Shown here piece after piece: positions 1-9,125 of a DNA stretch of 64,000 bases. Numbering within the stretch: the stretch's first letter is position 1; the number at the start of each line of letters is the position of its first letter. The position numbers and the translations under genes were made by a program. Where the stretch lies: positions 52,858-116,857 of the forward strand of contig NZ_FRBR01000013.1 of the NCBI RefSeq assembly GCF_900142665.1, read 5' to 3'. This stretch comes from Roseovarius pacificus (GTDB lineage Bacteria; Pseudomonadota; Alphaproteobacteria; Rhodobacterales; Rhodobacteraceae). The notes beneath the pieces were generated by a model. That model did not search any database. It was not told the origin of the DNA and was given only the letters and a program-made list of their open reading frames with translations.

Positions 1-732
1 GGGCATAATCAGGGGATCGGCGCGCGTGTTGCGGAGTATTATCTTGTGCTGAATTCCGATGCGATCGTGCGGCCGGGTTTTTTCGCGGCCATTCTGGACG
101 CGGCCGGGGCGAACCCCAATGCCGGATTGTTCGCGCCCTGCATCGAATACGACGATGGCGAACAACAGGTCAGTTGTTTTCGTTTCCCCTCCCCAGCCAG
201 CGAGTTGATGCGTGGCGCGCAGACCGGTGCGATCAGCCGGGTGTTTGCGAGGCGTGAGGTGGCGCTGAACATGCCGCCCGCTGCGGATCAGGTTGAGTGG
301 GCGAGTTTCGCCTGCATCCTTTTGCGTGCCGAAATGGTGGCGCAGGTCGGCCCGATGGACGAGGGGTATTTCCTGTATTTCGAGGATGTCGAATATTGCT
401 GGCGCGCACGGCAGGCGGGCTGGCGGATCGTTTATGTGCCGCAGGCCCGCGCCGTGCATTTCCGGGGCGGCAGCGGGCCGGTGAAAGCCCTTGCAAAACA
501 ACGTAAACGCCTGCCAGCCTATTACTACGCCTCGCGCACGCGGCTGTTTCGCCAGACCCGTGGCATGTTCGGCCCCGTTCTGGCCAATCTCGCGTGGTAT
601 GCGGGGCGTGGCATCGCGCGGCTTCGGCTGTTGGCGGGGAAATCCATTCCGCCCAGCAATGCGCATGAGGCGCGCGATATCTGGATCAATGTCCTGTCGC
701 CCCTTGGCGACCGGCGCGAAAGCGGAACCTGA
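1..732 (+). CDS. Glycosyltransferase family 2, 5' end missing
   Basis: The reading frame is open from base 1, so the N-terminus lies outside the window; about 243 residues remain. The visible part starts inside the GT2 nucleotide-sugar domain: LNSDA is the usual metal/nucleotide-binding (DxD-like) segment, and further on DEGYFLYFEDVEYCWRARQ matches the acceptor/catalytic-base region (ED..) of rhamnosyltransferase-like GT2 enzymes. No membrane segment is seen, so it probably acts on the cytoplasmic face, adding a sugar to a lipid-linked repeat unit. It is followed after 3 bases by a sulfotransferase and then another GT2, an operon-like run in a polysaccharide locus. Donor sugar and acceptor cannot be read from the sequence. 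A WbbL-like rhamnosyltransferase is the best guess within the family. Confidence 0.85.
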   Translation, partial: GHNQGIGARVAEYYLVLNSDAIVRPGFFAAILDAAGANPNAGLFAPCIEYDDGEQQVSCFRFPSPASELMRGAQTGAISRVFARREVALNMPPAADQVEWASFACILLRAEMVAQVGPMDEGYFLYFEDVEYCWRARQAGWRIVYVPQARAVHFRGGSGPVKALAKQRKRLPAYYYASRTRLFRQTRGMFGPVLANLAWYAGRGIARLRLLAGKSIPPSNAHEARDIWINVLSPLGDRRESGT

Positions 733-735
733 CGG

Positions 736-1584
736 ATGGCCCTGCCCGATTTCATCCTTGTCGGCGCCATGAAATGCGGCACCAGCACGCTGGCGGCGCA
801 GCTTGGCGCGCAACCGGGGCTTTTCATGACCGATCCGAAAGAGCCGAATTTCTTTTCCGACGATGCGGTCTTTGCCAAAGGGCAGGACTGGTACGAAAGC
901 CTGTTCGCCGACGCGCAGGGCGATATCAGGGGCGAGGCCAGCACGCATTACACCAAGCTGCCCACCTATCCCGAAACCCTGCCGCGGATGCGCGCGATGC
1001 TGGATGCGCCGAAGATCGTCTACCTGATCCGCGATCCGGTAACGCGGGCCGTGTCGCATTATATCCACGAATGGACGATGGGTGTCATGTCGGGCGATAT
1101 CGAACAGGCGTTTGCCGATCAAGACGAGCTGATCGCCTATGGCCGCTATGCCATGCAGATTGCGCCCTATGTCGAAGCCTATGGCAGGGAGAATGTCCTG
1201 ATCCTCAGCCTTGAAACCATGAAGTTCGCCCCGCAGGACACGCTTGAGCGGGTCTGTATGTTTCTGGGCTATGACGGCACGCCCGAATGGCGCGAAGAGC
1301 AGGCGCGGGTCAATGCCTCGGCCGAGCGTGTCAGGCGCTTTCCCATGCACAAGCTGGTGTTCGACAATCCGGTGGCCGCAACGCTGCGCCGCACGCTGAT
1401 CCCGCAATCCGTGCGCGACCGGATCAGGAAATCCCGCCAGATGCAGGATCGTCCCGCCCTGACGCCCGATCTGACCCGCAAGTTGCGAGACATCTATTCC
1501 GAGGATTTCGCCCATTTGCGCCAGATGTTCCCCAAGCGTGACGACCTGCGCGCCAGCTATCCGTTTCTGACCGATGCAGGGTGA
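736..1584 (+). CDS. PAPS-dependent sulfotransferase, polysaccharide locus
   Basis: This 282-residue protein has the two hallmark PAPS sites: the 5'-phosphosulfate loop near the N-terminus (VGAMKCGTSTLAAQL, about residues 9-23) and the 3'-phosphate site (YLIRDPVTRAVSHY, about residues 96-109). The length is typical of heparan/N-deacetylase-type sulfotransferase domains (Sulfotransfer family). It would move a sulfuryl group from PAPS to a hydroxyl or amino group of a glycan. It starts 3 bases after the upstream glycosyltransferase stop, and its last codons overlap the first ATG of the next glycosyltransferase region, so the three genes are probably co-transcribed. The acceptor is presumably the polysaccharide built by the neighbouring enzymes; this is an inference from position only. 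Confidence 0.88.
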   Translation: MALPDFILVGAMKCGTSTLAAQLGAQPGLFMTDPKEPNFFSDDAVFAKGQDWYESLFADAQGDIRGEASTHYTKLPTYPETLPRMRAMLDAPKIVYLIRDPVTRAVSHYIHEWTMGVMSGDIEQAFADQDELIAYGRYAMQIAPYVEAYGRENVLILSLETMKFAPQDTLERVCMFLGYDGTPEWREEQARVNASAERVRRFPMHKLVFDNPVAATLRRTLIPQSVRDRIRKSRQMQDRPALTPDLTRKLRDIYSEDFAHLRQMFPKRDDLRASYPFLTDAG

Positions 1585-1588
1585 CGCG

Positions 1589-2551
1589 ATGACGGGCGCG
1601 GTGGTCATTGGCCGCAACGAAGGGGCGCGGCTGATCCGCTGTCTCGATTCGGTCTGCGGGCAGGTCGCGCATGTGGTCTATGTCGATTCCGGGTCGAGCG
1701 ACGGTAGCATGGCTGCCGCCCGTGCGCGGGGTGTTCATGTGGTTGATCTGGATTTGAACACCCCTTTTACCGCCGCCCGTGCGCGCAACGAGGGGCTGGC
1801 GGCGCTGCTGGATCTGGCGGCGGTGGAGTATGTGCAATTCGTCGACGGCGATTGCGAATTGCAACGGGGCTGGATCGAAACCGCGCTGGCGTTCCTGGAG
1901 GAAACAAGCGATGCCGCCGTGACCTTTGGCCGCCGACGTGAACGGTTCCCCGAGGCATCGGTCTATAATCGTCTGTGCGATTGGGAATGGGATACGCCCA
2001 TCGGTGAATCGGCGGCCTGCGGCGGGGACGCCTTGATGCGCGTTGAAGCTTTGCAGCAAGTCGGCGGGTATAATCCGCACCTGATCGCCGGGGAAGAGCC
2101 CGACCTTTGCGTGCGCCTGCGCGGCAAGGGCTGGCGCATCTGGCGGCTGGATCATGAAATGACGCTGCACGACGCCGCGATGACACGTTTCAGCCAGTGG
2201 TGGAACCGCACCAGACGCGCCGGACATGCCTTTGCAGAAGGCGCGGCCCTGCACGGGGCCGGGCCGACGCGCCACTGGGTGCGCGAAACCCGCAAGGCGG
2301 TGATCTGGGGGCTGATCCTGCCGCTGGTCCTGCTGCTGGCGGCAGTGATCGGCAGCCCCTGGGCACTGCTCGGGTTTGCCGCCTACCCTGCGCAACTGTT
2401 GCGGCTGGCCCTGCGCGAAGGCGGCGACAGGCAGGCGTGGGAGCGTGCGTGTTTCCTTGTTCTCGGCAAATTTCCTGAGGCGCTCGGCGTTCTGCAATAC
2501 TGGCGCGGGCGGCTGTCCGGCAAACGCGGCGGGCTGATCGAGTACAAGTAA
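1589..2551 (+). CDS. Glycosyltransferase family 2 with C-terminal membrane segments
   Basis: This 320-residue protein begins with a GT2 fold: AVVIGRNEGARLIRCLDS, then YVDSGSSDGS and the DxD-like segment VQFVDGDCEL, followed by GGYNPHLIAGEEPDLCVRLR, the conserved catalytic-base region. After about residue 220 there is a hydrophobic stretch (AVIWGLILPLVLLLAAVIG) and a second weaker one, so it is likely membrane-associated. The ATG at 1589 is preferred over an in-frame ATG at 1574 because the GT2 beta strand starts immediately after it; the first start would overlap the sulfotransferase by 11 bases. Its stop codon abuts the stop of the convergent gene, with no spacer at all. The role is probably transfer of one sugar in polysaccharide repeat-unit assembly. 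Confidence 0.85.
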   Translation: MTGAVVIGRNEGARLIRCLDSVCGQVAHVVYVDSGSSDGSMAAARARGVHVVDLDLNTPFTAARARNEGLAALLDLAAVEYVQFVDGDCELQRGWIETALAFLEETSDAAVTFGRRRERFPEASVYNRLCDWEWDTPIGESAACGGDALMRVEALQQVGGYNPHLIAGEEPDLCVRLRGKGWRIWRLDHEMTLHDAAMTRFSQWWNRTRRAGHAFAEGAALHGAGPTRHWVRETRKAVIWGLILPLVLLLAAVIGSPWALLGFAAYPAQLLRLALREGGDRQAWERACFLVLGKFPEALGVLQYWRGRLSGKRGGLIEYK

Positions 2552-3355
2552 TCAGATGCGCGCCGCGTCGCGCAACAATGCCTCATGCGGGGTGCCGCGC
2601 ACGGCATCGAGGCATTCGTCGAAATTCTCGATCACGTCGTTGGCGGGGGCGCGGATGATCTTTGTCATCCTTTCCTGCGTTGCAACCGGAGGAACGCCCA
2701 GAAACGCGAACGCACCCTCCATGATCCGCTGGCGGCTCTCGGGGTCGGAAAACAGTTCATCGTAACGGACGATATATTTCCGGTTGTCGGGCAGGCGGGA
2801 CAGCATGGCGTCAAGATCGGCATTCTCGGTTTCGATGTCAGTCAGCAAACCGGCGATCCGCGTGGGATCAATACGCAGGGTGCGCGTTTTGCCATCCGCC
2901 CCGCCCCGCGCTGCGACCACCCCGGTGGCCCCCAGCATTGCGTTGGAAATCATCCGGTCCACCACGTTTTCACGGATCAACCCGATCACCTTGATGTCGG
3001 GCCGGGCATCCAGATAGCCCGACAACCCGTATCGCTGGAAATTGAGCGAGAAATCCTTGACGCCGAATGTGCGGATATCGCGCAGCCGTTTGGCTGCGGT
3101 GCGGCGGCCTGTCAGGGTTTTGTTCAGCGACCGGAGTGTATTCACACTGCGCAGGAAGGCCAGAGAATACAGAATCCAATCCAGATACGCCTCGTCCGTG
3201 CGGGGCAGGAAAAACGCCTTGCGCTGGAATTTTCGTATCGTGTTCCACTCGCCCAGAACCTCGCCGAAATTCAGTATACCGGGGCTTTGGTTCAGCATGT
3301 CGCGCAGGGTGTTGCTGCCGCTGCGACCGAGGGTGAGAACGACGTGACGATCCAT
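2552..3355 (-). CDS. Sulfotransferase family protein
   Basis: About 267 residues from the ATG at 3355. The N-terminus is a PAPS-binding loop (VVLTLGRSGSNTLRDML), and a 3'-phosphate-site-like segment follows at about residue 126 (KVIGLIRENVVDRMISN). This arrangement resembles Stf0-like and other bacterial sulfotransferases. A GTG at 3406 would add 17 residues and overlap the upstream GT2 gene by 19 bases. The ATG is preferred because the fold starts directly after it. It lies downstream of a GT2 gene on the same strand, so the pair probably forms a two-gene operon running opposite to the surrounding genes. The acceptor is unknown; a sugar residue of the locus polysaccharide is the likeliest choice. 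Confidence 0.78.
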   Translation of the reverse strand: MDRHVVLTLGRSGSNTLRDMLNQSPGILNFGEVLGEWNTIRKFQRKAFFLPRTDEAYLDWILYSLAFLRSVNTLRSLNKTLTGRRTAAKRLRDIRTFGVKDFSLNFQRYGLSGYLDARPDIKVIGLIRENVVDRMISNAMLGATGVVAARGGADGKTRTLRIDPTRIAGLLTDIETENADLDAMLSRLPDNRKYIVRYDELFSDPESRQRIMEGAFAFLGVPPVATQERMTKIIRAPANDVIENFDECLDAVRGTPHEALLRDAARI

Positions 3356-3387
3356 GATCAGACTGTGGCTCCGGTCTTGTGCAATGC

Positions 3388-4263
3388 TCAGCGCCCCCTG
3401 CTCCACCCTGTGTTGTCTGAACGCAGGCGCACGGCGATGTGAACGCTGGTATAGACGAGGAACGATACCGGCATCCTGACGAACAGTCTTAGCAAATCGG
3501 ATCGTGTGACGCCCGGCTTGCCCTCGTTCGCGGGCAGGCCGGGGTATAGCCCGTGAATTTCGCGCACGCCCGCATCCTGCCTGCGGCGCACCTTGACCAG
3601 ATTGGCAAAGCCTTCGACCATCGGCCAGTGATAGCGCGCGGGCACCTCGATGCGCTCATCGGGGGTGAACAGCAGCCGCACATAGGTGTCGTCGGAAATG
3701 ATGTCGGGAAACGTATCCCAACGTCCTCGCCCCACCCGGTTGACGGCAAACAATCCCGCCCCCACCGTACCGCCCTGCACGAAAGGAAGCTGCGTCCAGA
3801 ACCGGGCGTAGTGCCGGGTGACCCATGTTTTTGCGGGCGCAACCTCCAGCGTGCCGGTGGCATAGCGCGGTGTCCCGGTCTCCAACACCTGCCGGAGCTG
3901 GCCCAGAATTTCGGCGTCCAGCCGGACATCGGCATCCAGAAAAATCAGCGCCCTGCCGGTGGCCACGCTGTCTGCGGCGTTCAGCGCATTCACCTTGCCG
4001 GGCTCTGGCACATCCAGGATATTCAGCGACCAGCCGCGCGCCTCGAACGCGGGGCGGTAAGATGCCGCGACCCCGGCGGTGTCGTCGGTGCAGGCATTGG
4101 CGGCAAGGATCACCTCGACCGGTCCGGCACTGTCATCCTGATCCAGCAGCGATTGCAGGCACTCGCCGATATACCCCTCTTCGTTGCGGGCGGCGATGAT
4201 GACGGACAGGGTGGCGTTTCCCCCGCGTTCGTCCCTGTCATGCCCGTTGGCCTGCGCCGCCAT
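3388..4263 (-). CDS. Glycosyltransferase family 2 (ExoA/succinoglycan type)
   Basis: This 291-residue protein carries a clear GT2 domain: LSVIIAARNEEGYIGECLQSL, then VILAANACTDDT, the DxD segment ALIFLDADVRL, and SDDTYVRLLF as the catalytic-base region. The order resembles the ExoA-like glycosyltransferases of succinoglycan-type polysaccharide synthesis. A C-terminal hydrophobic stretch (about residues 262-282) may attach it to the membrane. The start is the ATG at 4263, at the edge of a 259-base divergent intergenic region shared with the oxidoreductase gene on the other strand. The downstream sulfotransferase gene begins about 32 bases after its stop. The sugar donor cannot be assigned. Confidence 0.86.
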   Translation of the reverse strand: MAAQANGHDRDERGGNATLSVIIAARNEEGYIGECLQSLLDQDDSAGPVEVILAANACTDDTAGVAASYRPAFEARGWSLNILDVPEPGKVNALNAADSVATGRALIFLDADVRLDAEILGQLRQVLETGTPRYATGTLEVAPAKTWVTRHYARFWTQLPFVQGGTVGAGLFAVNRVGRGRWDTFPDIISDDTYVRLLFTPDERIEVPARYHWPMVEGFANLVKVRRRQDAGVREIHGLYPGLPANEGKPGVTRSDLLRLFVRMPVSFLVYTSVHIAVRLRSDNTGWSRGR

Positions 4264-4522
4264 ATGCCGTTAATCCCTTTGCCCGCGCTGCGCGCGGTGA
4301 ATATCCCCTGATCAAATCGTTAGCCGTTGCAGGCATGTCTTGTCGATGGTTTAGGCCATTTTCACCCCGCCAGGGCCGAAATGTTGGACGGGCCTGCATC
4401 GCTGGTCTACAAATTCGACAGTTCCCATGCGGGCAACCCACAGGTTTCAATGTGATTTTCAAAAACAAGCATTTCCCAAATGCGGTCATAGTCTTGACAA
4501 GCACCGCGGGCAAAACGCCCAC

Positions 4523-5665
4523 ATGACGCGGATTGGCATCATCGGCACCGGCTTTGTGGCCGATCTTTACATGCGCTCGCTGGAAACGGTGCAGGGGCTG
4601 GATCTGATCGGCGCCTATGATCTGCGCGGCGCGCGCCTGTCGCAATTCTGTGGGCATTGGGCTGTGACCGGCTTTGATACCCGCGATGCGCTTCTGGCGG
4701 CCATCGGGCCGGGGGGTATCCTTTTGAACCTCACCAACCCGTCCGCCCATTGCGAGATCAGCAAGGCGGGGCTGTCTGCGGGGTGCCATGTCTACTCGGA
4801 AAAGCCGCTGGCCATGCGGATGGACCACGCAAGCGAACTGCATGCGCTGGCCAGCGAGAAGGGGCTGATGCTGGCCTCGGCTCCTTGTAGCTTTCTGGGC
4901 GAGGCCGCGCAGACCATCGGGGCCGCCCTGCGCGCGGACGTCGCGGGGAAGCCCCGCCTGATCTATGCCGAGCTGGACGACGATTTCATACCGCAGGCAC
5001 CCTATGCCAGATGGCAAAGCGAAAGCGGCGCGTCCTGGCCTGCGGGCGATGAATTCAGGGTCGGGTGTACGCTGGAACATGCGGGCTATTACCTGACATG
5101 GCTGATTGCCCTGTTCGGATCGGTGCGCACGGTGGTTGCGGCCTCGGGCGGACAGGTCAGCGATCAGTTGCCGGTGGATGATCCGGCCCCTGATTTTTCC
5201 GTCGCGACGCTGTTTTTCGAATCCGGCGTGGTGGCGCGGCTGACCTGCTCGATCATCGCGCCGCACGATCATGCGTTGCGGATCATCTGTGACAAGGGCG
5301 TGATCGAACTGGACGAGGCATGGAACAACGCCGCCAGGGTCCGGTTCCGCCGCCGTTTCACCCTCCGCCGCCGTTTGGTGAACGCTCCCGTCGCCCGCCG
5401 CTTGCGGCTGCCGGGCGAGACCCACCCCAAGGTTGGAAGGTGGGGATCGGCCTCGATGAACTTCATGCTGGGGGTTGCGGAAATGGCCGACGCAATTGCA
5501 CAGGATCGCCCGCCGCGCATGTCGGCGGAGCTGGCCTTGCATCTGACCGAGGTCACGCTGGCCATCCAGACCGCGGGCGAAACCACCGGCGCGCAAGTCA
5601 TGCAAACCCGCTGTGATCCGATCGAGCCGATGCCGTGGGCGCAACGCCTGAAAGGGGCCCTGTGA
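4523..5665 (+). CDS. Gfo/Idh/MocA-family oxidoreductase
   Basis: A 380-residue NAD(P)-dependent sugar oxidoreductase. The N-terminal Rossmann motif is RIGIIGTGFVADLYMRSL, and the EKPL motif (VYSEKPLAMRMDHA, about residues 92-105) is diagnostic of the family and holds the catalytic-site lysine. The ATG at 4523 is chosen because the Rossmann strand follows at once; an upstream in-frame start would add a 32-residue tail without similarity to the fold. The stop overlaps the start of the next gene (TGATG), which encodes a second member of the same family, so the two are translationally coupled. Likely role: oxidation or epimerisation of a nucleotide sugar or inositol-like precursor for the polysaccharide. 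The substrate is unknown. Confidence 0.88.
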   Translation: MTRIGIIGTGFVADLYMRSLETVQGLDLIGAYDLRGARLSQFCGHWAVTGFDTRDALLAAIGPGGILLNLTNPSAHCEISKAGLSAGCHVYSEKPLAMRMDHASELHALASEKGLMLASAPCSFLGEAAQTIGAALRADVAGKPRLIYAELDDDFIPQAPYARWQSESGASWPAGDEFRVGCTLEHAGYYLTWLIALFGSVRTVVAASGGQVSDQLPVDDPAPDFSVATLFFESGVVARLTCSIIAPHDHALRIICDKGVIELDEAWNNAARVRFRRRFTLRRRLVNAPVARRLRLPGETHPKVGRWGSASMNFMLGVAEMADAIAQDRPPRMSAELALHLTEVTLAIQTAGETTGAQVMQTRCDPIEPMPWAQRLKGAL

Positions 5666-6729
5666 TGAGCGATGTGATCAGGTTGGGCATTGCCGGAACG
5701 GGCCGCATGGCGGCCAGCATGGTGCAGGCCGTGGCGCTGACCCCCGGTCTTGTGGTGCAGGCCGTCGCATCGGGTCAGCCCGACCGCGCGAAGTGGTTCG
5801 CGGATGCCTGCGGCGTTCAGGAGGCGATGGATACTGCGGCGCAGATGGCCGCCAGCGACAGTGTGGATGCGATCTATGTCGCCGGGCGCACCCGCGATCA
5901 CGCCGCCGCCGCGCAAGAGGCCCTGCGCGCGGGCAAGCCCGTGCTGGTGGAAAAACCGCTGGCCGCCGATCCGGACGAGGCGCGCGCGCTGGTCGCTGCC
6001 GCGCGCAAGGCGGATTGCCTGCTGATGGAAAACCTGTGGTGTCTTGCCCTGCCCGCCTATCGCGCCCTTGCCGAACAGCTTGGCAGTGGCAGTTATGGCA
6101 CGCCGCTGCATCTGCATTTCGATTTCGGATATCCGGTGCGGCCCGACAGTTATCCGTCGCTGTTCGATGCACAGGATGGCGGCGCGATCCTTGATCGTGG
6201 GGTCTATGGCGTGTCTTTTGCCCTGCAATTGCTTGGCCCGGTTGCACAAGTGGACTGCGTTGCACAGACCGATGGCCATGGCGTTGATTTGCTGTCCGAC
6301 ATCCGGCTGCGGCACGAGTCCGGCGCAACCTCGCATGTGGCGGTGGCGCTGAACGCGCTGATGTCCAACACCGCATCGCTGGCCTGCACGCATGGATGCC
6401 TCGGGCTGGGGGCGCCGGTAGTCGGGTCCGAGGTTTTGCAGGCCACGCAGATGTTGCCGCAAGCGGCGGCGCAGGCCGTACCGGGAAACGCGCCCGGACT
6501 GAAGGACCGGATCAGGGCCGCGCCCTTTGCCCGTCGCCTCAAGCGCAGGCGCGATATGTCGGGTGGTCGGTTTCTGGCTTACGGGGCCAATCCCTACCTG
6601 CCGGTGCTGGCGCATTTCACCGGCCTGATCTGGGCAGGCCAGGCCGAAAGCGATCTGATCCCGCTGGATCTGTCGCTGCGCACGCAGGAGGTTCTGCAAC
6701 AGGCGCGGCGTCAGGCGTTTGGAGGATAG
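5665..6729 (+). CDS. Gfo/Idh/MocA-family oxidoreductase, second copy
   Basis: A 354-residue protein with the Rossmann motif RLGIAGTGRMAASMVQAV at the N-terminus and the family signature VLVEKPLAADPDEA at about residues 93-106. The ATG at 5665 overlaps the stop of the previous gene, which fixes the start. The C-terminal alpha/beta domain contains LDRGVYGVSFALQLLGP, typical of dimeric-dihydrodiol-dehydrogenase/glucose-fructose-oxidoreductase-like members. Two adjacent, translationally coupled members of one family suggest successive redox steps (for example 2- or 3-keto sugar formation and reduction) on the same precursor. This is inference from pairing; no substrate residue can be pinned down. 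A GT4 glycosyltransferase starts 4 bases after the stop. Confidence 0.87.
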   Translation: MSDVIRLGIAGTGRMAASMVQAVALTPGLVVQAVASGQPDRAKWFADACGVQEAMDTAAQMAASDSVDAIYVAGRTRDHAAAAQEALRAGKPVLVEKPLAADPDEARALVAAARKADCLLMENLWCLALPAYRALAEQLGSGSYGTPLHLHFDFGYPVRPDSYPSLFDAQDGGAILDRGVYGVSFALQLLGPVAQVDCVAQTDGHGVDLLSDIRLRHESGATSHVAVALNALMSNTASLACTHGCLGLGAPVVGSEVLQATQMLPQAAAQAVPGNAPGLKDRIRAAPFARRLKRRRDMSGGRFLAYGANPYLPVLAHFTGLIWAGQAESDLIPLDLSLRTQEVLQQARRQAFGG

Positions 6730-6733
6730 GCAG

Positions 6734-7939
6734 ATGCGCATTGGCTATCTGATGAACGCCTACCCGATGACCAGCACCACCTTTATCCGGCGCGAAATTC
6801 ACGCGATCGAGGATGAAGGGGGCGAGGTCTTGCGCTATGCCATTCGTCCCTGGGACGAACCGCTGGTCGATGCGCAGGACGAGGCGGAACAGAGGAAAAC
6901 CTTTTACCTTCTTGTCGGGCGTGTCCCGGCCCTTCTGGGCGATTTTGTCAAGGAGACGCTGGCAAACCCACGCGGCATGGCGCGCGCGCTGAAAACCTGG
7001 TGGCGGCTCTGGCGCAACGCCGGGCGCGGGTTCGTGCCGCATGTGGCCTATCTGCTCGAGTCGGTTTCGCTCAAGCGGCGGGCGGTCAGCGACGGCATCG
7101 GCCATTTGCACACCCATTTTTCCACCAACTCCGCCGCCGTGGCGATGCTGTCGCACAAGCTGGGCGGGCCTGGCTACAGTTTCACCGCTCATGGCCCGGA
7201 CGAGTTCGTGGATTGGGGCCGGTCATCGCTGGATATGAAAGTGGCCGAGGCGCGCTTTGTCGTGGCGATATCAGAGTTCTGCCGGGTGCAGATCGCCCGC
7301 GCCGCAGGCATGGATCAATGGGACAAGATCCATATCGTGCGCTGCGGCATAGACACGTTCGAGTTCGCCCCGACAGATGCGCCATTCGATGCGCAGGCGC
7401 CTTTTGTGACCGTCGGGCGGTTATGCCCGCAAAAGGCCCAGACCCTGATCGTCGAGGCCGCCGCGCGCGTGGCCCCGGCACATCCCGACCTACGCATTAT
7501 TCTGATCGGTGACGGGGAAACCCGGGATCGGGTTGAGGCCGCGATTGCGCGCCACGGGTTGCAGGGCAATATCACGCTGCTTGGCTGGTGCGACAACGCG
7601 GAGGTGCGCGAAACCCTTGGCCGGGCGCGCGCCCTGCTGCTGCCGAGCTTTGCCGAGGGCCTGCCCGTGGTCATCATGGAGGCCCTCGCGCTTGGCCGCC
7701 CGGCGATCTCCACTTATATCGCGGGAATTCCCGAACTGGTCGATGACGGTTGCGGCTGGATCATCCCCGCCGGTTCGGTCGAGTCCATTGCACAGGCCAT
7801 GCAATCCGCCCTCGACGCGCCCTCAGACACCCTTGCCGCCAAGGGCGCCGAGGGGCGCAGGCGTGTCGAGGAGGGGCATGATGTGATGAAGAATGCGCGA
7901 CGACTGAAGGCGCTGATCGAGGAAAGCAGCAAGGGATGA
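6734..7939 (+). CDS. Glycosyltransferase family 4 (colanic/amylovoran type)
   Basis: A 401-residue GT-B enzyme. The N-terminus (RIGYLMNAYPMTSTTFIRRE) is typical of WcaL/AmsK-like exopolysaccharide glycosyltransferases, which start with a YP..S.TFI..E pattern. The C-terminal half has the GT4 donor site: FVTVGRLCPQKAQTLIVEA, then LLPSFAEGLPVVIMEALALG with the E-x7-E motif. The ATG at 6734 has GGAGGATAG just upstream and starts 4 bases after the stop of the oxidoreductase gene; an alternative start at 6719 would overlap that gene. It is the last of three closely spaced genes. It probably transfers a hexose to a lipid-linked oligosaccharide on the cytoplasmic side. Confidence 0.9.
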   Translation: MRIGYLMNAYPMTSTTFIRREIHAIEDEGGEVLRYAIRPWDEPLVDAQDEAEQRKTFYLLVGRVPALLGDFVKETLANPRGMARALKTWWRLWRNAGRGFVPHVAYLLESVSLKRRAVSDGIGHLHTHFSTNSAAVAMLSHKLGGPGYSFTAHGPDEFVDWGRSSLDMKVAEARFVVAISEFCRVQIARAAGMDQWDKIHIVRCGIDTFEFAPTDAPFDAQAPFVTVGRLCPQKAQTLIVEAAARVAPAHPDLRIILIGDGETRDRVEAAIARHGLQGNITLLGWCDNAEVRETLGRARALLLPSFAEGLPVVIMEALALGRPAISTYIAGIPELVDDGCGWIIPAGSVESIAQAMQSALDAPSDTLAAKGAEGRRRVEEGHDVMKNARRLKALIEESSKG

Positions 7940-8033
7940 GCGGAGGATTTCGATTTTCCCGGTTGTCGGATTTGCGCCTAACCTTAACCGTATATTAATT
8001 TCGTCATTGCGGGCACAAAGGGGATACGGAAAT

Positions 8034-9098
8034 TTGAAGATCACATTTATCACCCCGCCTCCCAACTTGTCGGGGGGATCCCGCGTGATCGCGATCTATG
8101 CCGATTTGCTGACCGACATGGGGCACGATGTGACAGTTGTGGCTCAGGGCCGCAAAAAGCCCGGAAAACTCCGGCGTTTGAAACAATTCCTGAAGGGGCA
8201 CAAACCCAAGGTCTGGCCAACGACCAGTCATTTCGACACCATGAACGCCCGGTTGCATGTGGTCGATGGCGCGCGTCCTATCGGGGATGCGGATGTTCCC
8301 GATGCGGATGTGGTGATCGCGACCTTCTGGACGACTGCCCAGACCGTCGCCAATTTGTCGGACTGCAAGGGCCGCAAGTTCTATTTCGTGCAGCACCACG
8401 AGGTCAATAATCCGCTGTTTGCCGATCAGGCGGCCGCTACCTATCGGTTGCCGTTCAGGAAAATCGTTGTTTCCGGCTGGCTTCGCGATGTCATGCGAGA
8501 GACCTATAGCGACGATGACGCGCAGCTCGTTCCCAATGCCGTTGATCACCGGCAATTTCGGTTCAGGGCACGGAGCAAACAGGACGCGCCGACCATCAGC
8601 CTTATGTATTCCGGCAAAGGATTCAAAGCTCTCGATACAAGCTTAGAGGCCCTCGCCCTCGTCCGGCACCGGTTGCCCGATCTCCGGGTGCTGGCGTTTG
8701 GAACGCCCACGCCGCTGGAGCGTTTGCCACTGCCCGATTACGTAACTTACGTTCAGTCTCCGGCGCAGGATGAAATTCCAAGGCTTTACGCCGCCAGCGA
8801 TCTGTATCTGTTCGGTAGCCGATCCGAAGGGTTCGGCCTCCCTGTGCTCGAAGCGATGGCGTGTGGCTGTCCAGTGGTCGCAACGCGCACGGGCTGTGCG
8901 CCGGACGTGATCGAAGAGGGCAAGACAGGCTATGTTGTCGATGTGGACGATGCCGAGGCGCTGGCGGATGCGATGATCAAGCTACTGACAGCCGATGCCG
9001 ATACATGGCAGACCATGTCGCGGGATGCCGCAAAGGCCGTCGACGGCTATTCCTGGGAGGCCAGCGCCAGAGCATTCGCCGGGGTACTCGGGGCATAA
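8034..9098 (+). CDS. Glycosyltransferase family 4, TTG start
   Basis: A 354-residue GT-B glycosyltransferase. The N-terminal acceptor domain starts KITFITPPPNLSGGSRVIA, and the donor domain contains LYLFGSRSEGFGLPVLEAMA with the conserved E-x7-E pattern and GCPVVATRTG after it. I prefer the TTG at 8034 because the first beta strand follows at once and a purine-rich AAAGGGG lies about 10 bases upstream; another TTG at 8007 would add nine residues that do not resemble the fold. A 94-base A+T-richer gap separates it from the previous gene and may hold its own promoter. The sugar donor is unknown; it most likely adds a residue to the polysaccharide repeat unit. Confidence 0.88.
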   Translation: MKITFITPPPNLSGGSRVIAIYADLLTDMGHDVTVVAQGRKKPGKLRRLKQFLKGHKPKVWPTTSHFDTMNARLHVVDGARPIGDADVPDADVVIATFWTTAQTVANLSDCKGRKFYFVQHHEVNNPLFADQAAATYRLPFRKIVVSGWLRDVMRETYSDDDAQLVPNAVDHRQFRFRARSKQDAPTISLMYSGKGFKALDTSLEALALVRHRLPDLRVLAFGTPTPLERLPLPDYVTYVQSPAQDEIPRLYAASDLYLFGSRSEGFGLPVLEAMACGCPVVATRTGCAPDVIEEGKTGYVVDVDDAEALADAMIKLLTADADTWQTMSRDAAKAVDGYSWEASARAFAGVLGA

Positions 9099-9125
9099 GC
9101 TCTGGTTCGCCGGAATGGGTTATGC

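Noticed and set aside
1424..2497. 357-codon open frame on the minus strand
   Set aside because: Antisense to a GT2 glycosyltransferase gene with intact motifs; no recognisable family on this strand.
4238..5644. 468-codon open frame on the minus strand
   Set aside because: It is antisense to two oxidoreductase genes and the region before them; composition is His/Gln/Arg-rich with no motifs. Long antisense frames are expected in high-G+C DNA.
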